Positions 22,912 through 33,400 of a stretch of 64,000 nt of DNA are shown piece by piece. Source of the DNA: Bolinopsis microptera (taxonomy: Eukaryota > Ctenophora > Tentaculata > Lobata > Bolinopsidae). The translations under genes and the position numbers were made by a program. Numbering within the stretch: the first letter of the stretch is position 1; every line of letters begins with the position of its first letter. The notes beneath the pieces are model-generated. The model was given only the letters and a program-made list of their open reading frames with translations. It was not told the DNA's origin and searched no databases. The stretch is taken from contig NC_087076.1 in the NCBI RefSeq assembly GCF_026151205.1, positions 2,055,692 to 2,119,691 of the forward strand. The letters run 5' to 3'.

Positions 22912-25900
22912 CCGAATAGTTGTCGTCGTCAAAACGCGGGGAACTCAGTCTGTTCGTCTGACCTGGAAATGAGATGTAAGTGATCAAATCTAGATCATAT
23001 CTGGATCATATATCTAGATCCTGGGTTCAGTGGGATATCTTATCTCCCAACAATTATTCACGCAAGTAATTAAAAGGAATTCCCAGTTAGTGAGCCGTAC
23101 AAAACACAAGGAGATCCAAAGTGGCGTATTTCAGGAACGTAACAAACTACTTACCAAATACTTGGCTGTATGCCAAATCATCGTCCTGTGTTGAGAGTTG
23201 ATTCTGTGTCCCTGCAGGGGTAATACATTATCTTTACACTTCATAGAGGTACTAATACTATAATAATATAATAATAAACTAATAAGGGTCGTGTTTAGAG
23301 AACTCTAATTATAATACATTTATCATTTAATAATGTTAAATCTCCCACCATCTGCTTTGTAATAATCAGGTACAACAATGAATGAATCAATAGTAAAATA
23401 TGAACATAAAATTCCTCACTGTGCTAAAATTAAATACAGATCAATAACAGTTGCCGGGGAGATATGAAGTGAGGTGACCACATCTCCTTCAGTGGGGAGG
23501 GGGTGACAGTGGATCAATCCTTTACGGTACAACCACATATAATAATTGCAACACTTTTCCCCCCGTCTAAAATCGTGTCAAGTTCCACCTGACGAATCCT
23601 TATTGCACGAAACACTGATCATAGTAATACAACATGAACAGTTGCAGTTATTCTAGGCTGTTAATTTTTCCCACTATCCAGTGAGTATCAACTACAACAA
23701 TAGATCAAATATTCCATATTCACCATTAACAAACATGTAGACTGACAGGGAGACAATACGTGATTCCAGGTTTACACAGATCACCACAGATCACCACAGA
23801 TCACCACAGATCACCACAGATCACCACAGATCACCACAGATCACCACAGATCACCACAGATCACCACAGATCACCACAGATCACCACAGATCACCACAGA
23901 TCACCACAGATCACCACAGATCACCACTTAGATTGGTACTTTGGATGATGAGCAGAGCCGCCACCCTCTCCGCACAACAACTAAACGGCTCTGGTGTAGG
24001 TGGTCGCTCTCTCTGAGTTGCAGGGTGGTCTATAAGCAGCTCCACATCTTCATACGGTACAGTGAGTTGAGTGTCAAGTAGATCCTGTATCTCCACATCT
24101 GAGTAGCTACTCTCAATAGTTGGAGAGGTGGAGACTGTGTGTATAGTTATATCAGAGTAAGGGTTCTCCCCGCTCATCACCACAGAGCCCTCTAATACCG
24201 TCTTGGGGAAGATCAGTCCTTTAGGTCGCTCAGGTTTCTTGGGAGCTTCTCTTGTTTCTTCTAGTGGGTCTGAGAATGATTTCCTCTTTGTGGGAAGAGG
24301 AGGAGGAGGAACTTTAGGGCGCTTGTGGTCTGGCCCTTCAGAAGTCGGTTTGGGTAAAGAGACTTTCTTTTGACGATCTCTCTTAACCGGCTTCGGCTTA
24401 GCTCTCAGAGCAGAGGGGTTCAAATTGAGCAGGTCATCTAAATCAAGGAGGGAATCTGGTCTGGACTCTGGAGGTTTAGAAGAGCTTGAAGAGTAGGATC
24501 GGAGGATTGGAGATGGAGTCAAGCAGTCTGTAGGTGTCTTAACAACATCAGCAGCAGAGAATGATAGATCTATGAAACAGAAAGATCGGGTAATATAACA
24601 AGTTTCAATCCGTCTTTGTAGAATTATTTCAATGATATTAAAAAGTTAAATGATTGTTCAAAGTTCTCACACAATTTTCATAATAACAATCACACACATA
24701 TTTAACGAACCTAAAAGACTATCGCATGACTTAGAGGATGCAGTGGATGAGGAAGTCTCGTTCTTTTTGGAATTATCAGTTGAGGGGGGCCCAAAGATCT
24801 GTATCTCCTCATAACAACTTGTTTCTCCTATTTACAAAAGTAAATCGTGTAGCTAACATTTGCAGAGTTTTTGAAGCTCATGATTTATATAAGTTACGTT
24901 TCAGGAGTCTAAAGAGCGGATTGGGAGGTCCCTCCCCAAAAAGCTCTGTCTTTTCTGAAGGACGATAAAAACAAAAGCTTGTGACTCTGATGAGGTTAAC
25001 ACTACTACTATTGCAGAATGTTGGTTTCCAGGGTACTGCCTGCTTGTACATGATAACGAACCTAAAGAGACACCCTTGGCATGCAACTCCGGCTTTTCAG
25101 ATAGATGATGTTTTAGAATGTTTAAATCTCAGGATAGCATTCCTCCTTACCAGTGTAAACAGAAATATCGTGAAGAAGAGAAAGAAAAAAGGTGCCTATA
25201 ATTGATCATATGTATTATGTGTGCTTATTAGTTTGCTTTTCTTTACCAATAGCTAAGGGGAGAAAACTTGACAGGGAGCTCGAGTAAATTAGGTGCCCTA
25301 AAAAGAAACCATGATAAGTGATTTACTTAAATATGTTTACAGAATATTATATCAAAATGGTTACAAATAAGATGACTTTTCAGGAATGTTAAGAATGTTA
25401 AGATTTGAAAGCAGCTCATTACTTACTGAGATCTAAGGGTGGTTTAATTGTTATCTCTTCGTAATCTGTTTAATTTTAACTATGTACACTTTTTAATGCA
25501 CAAATCTTAAGATCTTTAGAACGATTGAATCTAAAAAACTTTTAAACTATTTTTGTTGATTTATACATACCAGAACAGAGAGTAGAGTTTAAAAAAGTAG
25601 AGTTATTGGAGGGAGGAGGAAGAGAAGAGCGGAGAGGAGAAGGGCTGGAGGGGGGTTGTCTCGAGGGGGTAGGTGAAGAGGGGGGAGCTGAGCGGATCTT
25701 AACTGAAACAAGAGTGGTTAATAATTGTGTGACTTGGTCTAACCACAACGACACTAGGAATGTGTTAAAGTTAGTCACGTACCAAGAGGGGATCTAACAG
25801 CAGGAGTAATGATGTGAGGAGTTGCTGTAGGAGGACTCCTCGTTAGAGGAGGGGTTGCTGACGAAGGAGTCAGAAGAGGAGGTGCGGAGTAGGGAGCCAG

Positions 25901-26019
25901 AGGAGGGGGTACTGATGAGGGAGTCAGAAGAGGGGGTGCTGAGGAGGGAGTCAGAGGAGGGGGTGCTGACGAGGGAGTCAGAAGAGGGGGGCATGACTCC
26001 ATCGTGCTTGGTTTACTTC
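22912..26019 (-). CDS. Pro/Ser-rich adaptor-like protein with repeated YEEI-type tyrosine motifs (block B)
   Basis: Seven exons: 26019-25783, 25702-25571, 25465-25427, 24827-24711, 24569-23925, 23211-23155, 22962-22912. Every one is phase 1-1 and a multiple of three (237, 132, 39, 117, 645, 57, 51 nt), about 426 residues in total with no stop yet seen. The first exon holds a ten-residue Pro-rich repeat (PLLTPSSAPP). Tyrosine motifs follow, mostly one per exon: DYEEITI, CYEEIQI, then PYSDITI, SYSDVEI and PYEDVEL in the large exon, AYSQV, and NYSG. YEEI is the preferred phosphotyrosine ligand of Src-family SH2 domains, so a docking scaffold is a reasonable inference. The large exon also has a basic Pro-rich stretch (KVPPPPLPTKRKS), a potential SH3 ligand. 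ATG 26002 could start translation, but the first exon also has a good acceptor (cctctag) in phase 1, so it may instead continue the phosphatase gene upstream. The region 24900-25090 looks like a decayed copy of exon 4. Confidence 0.65.
23771..23926. repeat. 10-bp minisatellite starting at the donor of block B exon 5, about 15 copies
   Basis: Unit atcaccacag on the + strand, gtgatctgtg on the sense strand. The donor after exon 24569-23925 (ctaagtg then gtgatctgtg) is the first unit, so every copy repeats the same donor-like gtgatc. Confidence 0.93.
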
Positions 26020-27426
26020 CTAGAGGAAACCGAGGTTAGAAACTATTATAATTATAAATATAATCAGCACTAAACAGTCACAATCCATGAAACAACAGCT
26101 AGAATAGAGTCTTAAATCACATGGAAACACAATAAGGTAAATGTACACTGTACTACATACTGCTATTACAACTATAACGATCTACATGTTCGGACAGTCT
26201 TGTACAGCAGCTTCATGAACTGTTTATTTGCACATCTGTTCACACCCAACAATATAGTCAATATTAGTACATACACTCAACAACAGATTCATTATTGGTA
26301 TATATCTTGTATTAATTTAATATCAAGACCATATCACTCATACCGAAGACAAAGATTTGTAAACATGTTGCACAAATAAGACACCAATAACTCAGCCATA
26401 CACTGCAAACACGACAACTAACAAAGACTTACAAAACTAAACATAAACCAGAACCAGTAAGATGAGACTAACAAAGCCTGACAAACGTGCACTAAAAGTA
26501 CTCCGCAGAACTAAACAGAGAGATCTGCAGAGAATGTATACTGCTCATTTAGCGACCATCTAGTTCTTTTAATCAAGACCAAAGTTTCTTAACCACCATT
26601 ACTGACAGTTTTACCGAGCAGTTAGAAATAAGGATAGTAAGGAGCGGAGAGTGTGACGATACCCAATCAGAGTAGTGACTTACAAAAGTGGGTACGGTAG
26701 AAGTCCCTCGATAAAGGGGAACAGAGAAAGTTTTCTGGTGGAAAGGCACGAAGCTTCCCAGTAGAAAGGAAGGAAGCTTCCTGGTTGGAAGAGAGAAAAA
26801 AAGGCCAAATTTCCCGCCTTTAGGTACTCTCAGGTTGGATCATTCAACAGTGTAGTATATAACATTTGCTTTGTTTAACAAGAGAATTAACTTACAATGT
26901 GTCTTAATATAAGTAATATGTTACGGTCGAGTTTCCTGACAATTCAAAATGTACAAACCTAGAATTATCCTCATAGAAGCTTTTACAATTTAATATGGCT
27001 GGGGCTAGTTCAGCTCGTGATGAGAATAATCGAACTAGAGTATTTAATGCATTATTATAACTTTTCAACTTTACATCAATAAGATTATAACACATTGTGT
27101 CATGTGTGTATAAGCGACTAAATAACGTCACTAAAGTGACACGATTTCAATTTTTGAGGGATTGCCTCACAGAATGACAAGATTCAACCTCGATAAAATA
27201 TCTAACTATAGTTACGGGCATGTTACCATAGTTACGGGCATGTTACCATAGTTACGGGCATGTAACCATAGTTACGGGCATGTCGATTTTATCTTATTGT
27301 ACAGTCGTTGGTGTAGAGGTATGGGGGCCTCGGTTAGGAGATGAGCAACAGCCAAAACAGCGGTATATCCTGTGCTTCACTATATTTACATTAGTTCAGC
27401 CCATTAATAAAACCTTTTGTGCTTGA
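26020..27426. other. Region between phosphatase terminal exon and block B
   Basis: No coding frame with family support. Could be an intron if the blocks are one gene, or the block B promoter if not. A pair of related segments (gaagcttcc) stands near 26750-26785. A 20-bp repeat is listed separately. Confidence 0.45.
27206..27285. repeat. 20-bp minisatellite, four copies
   Basis: Unit catagttacgggcatgttac, four near-perfect copies, downstream of the phosphatase terminal exon. Confidence 0.92.
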
Positions 27427-30400
27427 TTAACTATGTTTTAATGAGTAATTACTCCTGCTAAAAGTCTGTAGTTTTAATGAGTATTTCTCCTTGAGTCCCT
27501 CCACAGCTGAAGCGTTCCTCGTTAACATGTTCCTCTCATAAGTAGCCCAGGACCTTGCTCTAGGCACGAACACGCTGTACCCATCATCTGATTCTACTCC
27601 CTCCTCACACTGTGACTCACTAACTCCTTCCTCGTAGAGATACTGGTACTCACTAACCCCTATCACGAGAAACAGGAATACTACACATCAATTCTTAGAT
27701 ACAACTATGAAAATTAGAACATTCCCTTTTATTCTTATTTATATTCGTCGTGCAAGTAAATAAACTTTGTCTCACAGCAGACTGTTGGAAAGAATAACCC
27801 CCACCCCCCTAACCGTAACTTTCGTTCCAAAAACAGTCAGAACTTAAGACATAGAACAATACAAGAAATCAAGAGACATGTATATGACTGTTGTCATAAC
27901 AACAAACAACATGCATTACAACATGGATTATTACTGGGATCAGAGACAAGATGTGTATCTAGAACTGTTGTAGTTAGACTCTGAACCGGATCAGTCTCAT
28001 CATCAGACTCTGAAATATCACAAGTTATATGGTGTCGGGTTATAGGGAGAAATTTAGGTTATTGAACAAGAGGGACCTGGAAGATTTCTAATTTCACTCA
28101 AAACCGAACAATTATTAAAACATACGTAACGGAATTGAGATATAAGTACAATTACTTCAACACGATGATATCAGATATGTAATAGTTGAGGTACTAGGCG
28201 GAAACGGATTTTACAAGAAAGTAACAGTAAACGTAGCGGAGTTGTTGTGTACGATACTCAATAAGTGCAACCAATCAAAGCGTCTCGATATGGGCTTGCA
28301 AATCATTGGGAAGGGTCATTGACAACGTCGACATCCACATTCCACTTATTTAGATGTCAGAATTGTGTACCATTTTGAGATGGTAACAATTTAGAAAAAC
28401 TCAGTTGAATTTTTCGACAATAATTTCAAATATTGACGACAAAGTATTCTCTAACTTTAAGTTAATATTAAAATCCTCGACCAATCAGCATGGTGCCCAT
28501 GCTTAGCACCTCAGCTAAATGTTCCACAGCAAATAAAATGTGCTTAGCAAATAAAATGTGCTTAGCAAATAAAATGAGCTTAGCAAATAAAATGTGCTTA
28601 GCAAACATATACACATGAAGGTTTACCAAGTGTGGGCGATGCTGGTAATGGGGGAGGGTCTGAAATTATCAACTGCTGGTTAACAATGTTATCCTAATTA
28701 TTTGTTAAATTAGCTGATTATACGAACGTAAGTCAAATCCACTTGATATCTAATTATTGCGTGAATAGAAACACTAACATCATAATAAATATTTCTTCTT
28801 CAGTTGATAATCTACTAACCATCAGTGGGTGAGTCTAGGTCGAGTATTTTGCCAGTTTTAGCAAAGGGGTTAACAGAAGCGTAGACCGGTTCCTCAGTCA
28901 CAGCATCTCCACAACTAACATCTCCACAACTAACATCTCCACTAACAGCAGCAGTAGTGTTAGCAGCTCCTTCCTGCACTGGACAGCATATCATCAGAAG
29001 GTGTGGTATGAGGACAACTTGCTTTGTCGCAAGGAAGAAGAACAGTTTACGACTTGTATCCCTTTTTGACTCAATGTTAAATCACTTGAGTATCAGTATA
29101 CATATAAATGCTTAATTATATTATAAAAAGTTAGACGCTGGGGGTGCACTGCGGCACAAGAGGTCGGTTCTAAAAGAGGCAAATAACTTACCTATTAAAT
29201 TAACACTAAAATAACTTACCTATCAAATTAACACTATAATAACTTACCTATTAAATTAACACTATAATAACTTACCTATTAAATTAACACCCAAATAACT
29301 TACCTATTAAATTAACACTCTCCCCGGTCTCAGCTTTATTATCGGTTGGTTTTCCCACCGTGCTCCTAGGTCTCTCCGGTTTAAGCGGTTTACTGGGTTT
29401 CAGTAGCTTCTCATCGGTTGTGGTGAGGGGTTGAGTGGAGGGTGGTGGTGGTGGTTTAGTCTGGGGTCCGGTCTTGGGGGGCGGGTCTGAGTCCAGCTGG
29501 ACAAGAATACCATCTTCCTGGGCCAGAGTTCTGAAAATATTGGACTGAGTTAACCTTGAATTATTTTATAGAGAGTTAGCATATATTATTAGATAAAAAT
29601 AAGGGTATAACCGTGAAACAGATATTCAGTAATTAGTAATTATTAATTAGTAATTAGTAATTAGTAATTAGTAATTAGTAATCACTTTTCTACGTTTCTC
29701 CCGTCTATCCCCGTGCTGTTAGAAGTCGTATCCAAGAAGGGTTGAAAAGTCCCGACAAGAATCTCTAATCGACGCTCGTCTAAAGAGTTGGACTTAACTC
29801 CGCCTTCAGGCATGTCACTTGGATTAGACTTGGCAGTCTTTTTGTGAGACCTTTTATGAGAGCTCTTGCGGGAGCTTGTGCGACTTGATTCTTGTTTGGA
29901 GTGTCTACTCGTGTCCTGGTCTTTGTCGTGATTCCCCTCCGCGTGTCTTCGTGACGACTTTCGAGAATGATGCTTCTTCTCCGACTTCTCCTTCTTTTCT
30001 GACCTTCTCCTATTCTCAGATATCTCACAATGCTCATATTTGACTTTGGAATGTTTTGTTCTATTATCAGGCTGCTCAGGTGTCTTGTCGAACTGGTCTT
30101 GTTTAACGGAATGTTCGCTCCTGTACTCATAGTGATCAGTGAGGTGTGACTCTGAAGTAGACTGATCTGTTACTCCTGTTACAACTGAAGACATGGCTTT
30201 AGTAGCCAGTCTCCCAACACGCTTCTTTGACGACACTTCTCTGGGAATCTTGTCAATCCCACTTGCTAGCGTCACTTCTGCCTTTCTGTCTTTCTCATGA
30301 GTATTTCTGGATGTTTCTTCAAGCAAGGGAGAAGTGATAGAGCATTCTCCTAAAGTGTGAGAAGGCTTTCCAGGCGTGTTTGATGGATTTGCGCATGTGG

Positions 30401-33400
30401 TAGCACATTTTACCGGGACTGAAGAGCATCCTCCGGTAGTGGATAAGCATTTTGGCCAGGTGGTAGATGACTCTTCTGAGGTGGTAGAAAGTTTTTCTCC
30501 AGTGATAGAAGAATTTGGCCATGTTGGAGGGATAGTTGATGTGGAGAGTGAAGACACTTTTACAGATGCGGATAATTGTTCGCCCCCGGGGTTGTAGAAG
30601 GGGTTTCCTCTAACTGTACAACAAGGACACTCCCAGGAATGGTGGACTGGAACTATGGTTGGGGTGTCGTCTGCAGGACTGAGTCCGGGGTCACTGAGGG
30701 TTAAACACACTTCCTGCTCCGACACCTCTACTTCCTGCTCCGACACCTCTACTTCAGCGATAGTGAGATCCAGAGACTCCAGGTCTTCAACAACTAGAGT
30801 TGGAGCAATGTATGGCTGAGAAACGTTTTCAAAACAGGGATTACTATCAATATTCCGGGTAAGAAGTGTAGTGACGTTTGTGGATTGATTAGGATCGTTT
30901 CTTTCAATAATCTCAACCTCATCAATTACTGGCTCTCTCACAGTATAGTTCTCACTAAAATTTTCTTGATGATTCTCACTTTGAAAAAATTGTTCACCGG
31001 GAGTATAATTTACGGGGGATCCTGAATTTTGCCCGGAGGTATTTGAGTAATTCTCTGAAAGTTTCGTACAGACTCGTTCAGTAACACTAGCAACATGAGA
31101 TAAACTTGTATCAATATCAGTGTTTTGCATCATTACCTGCCATAACCTACAATACAAACAATCAACTGAGTAATAGGAAGTGGTGTTAGCAAGCATCTTT
31201 AATTGCGCTATTTGAAAGTTAATGATATCACAGGAAAGCACTTAAAGTATGAGCAAAGTTTTAAAACAAATGATTGTTTCTTTCCGTTACTTACTGTATA
31301 ACATTTAATAGTGACAACAGTGAAACCGCCAATCCCAGGGCTAGTTTAAATGAGGCTGGTCTGCATGTAATTAAAATAGGGCCTGGGTAGTTTAGCGGTT
31401 ATAACACCAGTCCGGATAGCTGGAGGTCCCGGGTTCAATTCCCGGTCCAGTCCCAGTGCCTTGATTTTTCCGATATGCTTGTTCACTAATTCAGATGCGA
31501 AGTTTGAGCTCTATTCGCAAATACACACCACCCAACAAAATCATACAAAAATATGCAATATTTAGACTACCCTTGGAGTGAAGTGCTTAAGTGTGTACCA
31601 TATGTGTACAGATACACGAGTATTCCATAATACTTGCACTTATCTCCCACCCCAGTATAAAAATTGATAACATGTAACTGTCTATACCTGATGTGTGGAA
31701 TGCAATGAGTAGAGTAATGATAATAATAGCTATGATTACGTGAACAAAGTCGTTGGAAATTTCAGGGTATCTAGGGCCTGGGTAGTTTAGCGGTTATAAC
31801 ACCAGTCCGGATAGCTGGAGGTCCCGGGTTCAATTCCCGGTCCAGTCCCAGTGCCTTGATTTTTCCGATATGCTTGTTCACTAATTCAGATGCGAAGTTT
31901 GAGCTCTATTCGCAAATACACACCACCCAACAAAATCATACAAAAATATGCAATATTTAGACTACCCTTGGAGTGAAGTGCTTAAGTGTGTACCATATGT
32001 GTACAGATACACGAGTATTCCATAATACTTGCACTTATCTCCCACCCCAGTATAAAAATTGATAACATGTAACTGTCTATACCTGATGTGTGGAATGCAA
32101 TGAGTAGAGTAATGATAATAATAGCTATGATTACGTGAACAAAGTCGTTGGAAATTTCAGGGTATCTAGGGCCTGGGTAGTTTAGCGGTTATAACACCAG
32201 TCCGGATAGCTGGAGGTCCCGGGTTCAATTCCCGGTCCAGTCCCAGTGCCTTGATTTTTCCGATATGCTTGTTCACTAATTCAGATGCGAAGTTTGAGCT
32301 CTATTCGCAAATACACACCACCCAACAAAATCATACAAAAATATGCAATATTTAGACTACCCTTGGAGTGAAGTGCTTAAGTGTGTACCATATGTGTACA
32401 GATACACGAGTATTCCATAATACTTGCACTTATCTCCCACCCCAGTATAAAAATTGATAACATGTAACTGTCTATACCTGATGTGTGGAATGCAATGAGT
32501 AGAGTAATGATAATAATAGCTATGATTACGTGAACAAAGTCGTTGGAAATTTCAGGGTATCTAGGGCCTGGGTAGTTTAGCGGTTATAACACCAGTCCGG
32601 ATAGCTGGAGGTCCCGGGTTCAATTCCCGGTCCAGTCCCAGTGCCTTGATTTTTCCGATATGCTTGTTCACTAATTCAGATGCGAAGTTTGAGCTCTATT
32701 CGCAAATACACACCACCCAACAAAATCATACAAAAATATGCAATATTTAGACTACCCTTGGAGTGAAGTGCTTAAGTGTGTACCATATGTGTACAGATAC
32801 ACGAGTATTCCATAATACTTGCACTTATCTCCCACCCCAGTATGTAATTAAAATAGGAATTTAACAGGGTCGATAATTAATAACTAACAAAGCAGCATAA
32901 AGATAAGAAAGATAAGAAAGATGAGAAAGATAAGGGAGATAATAAAGATTTTAAAATGAGAAAGATAAGAAAGATAAGGAAGATAAGAAAGATAAGGAAG
33001 ATAAGAAAGATAAGGAAGATAAGAAAGATTTTAAAATGAGGAAGATAAGAAAGAAAGGTACTGACGGTGAATGTGGCACATTCTCGTAGATACACTCTGA
33101 TATCGCCTCACTGCGTATGTTCAGCATCTGTATTGCAGAGTCGAGGAGCTGTATGGCAGTGTAGTACACGAAACCGAACTGTTGTTTAGTCTGGCAGATC
33201 GCTACACGCTCCGTTCTCATCCTTTTAACCAGCTCAAACAGACTGAACTGTGGGATTACTCGTGTTTAAATGGTCGTTATTAGACATATTGTGACCTTTT
33301 GAAACGCTTCTCTCAGAAAAGGTACTTTCTTGTGATAAACTCACTAACGATAGTAAAATGTAGTCTTAAAACTTGACGAGCATGAAAGTTATAATAATTT

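Noticed and set aside
23771-23926. CRISPR-like array
   Set aside because: A simple 10-bp tandem repeat without spacers, in an animal intron.
24900-25090. Additional coding exon in block B (KTELFGEGPPNP frame)
   Set aside because: It does not keep phase with its neighbours and looks like a decayed duplicate of exon 4; direct joining of 25427 to 24827 keeps the frame.
31380-32640. Four functional tRNA genes
   Set aside because: The tRNA-like heads have C at position 33, an acceptor-stem mismatch and a long common tail, and one target duplication encloses the set; a SINE explains this better.
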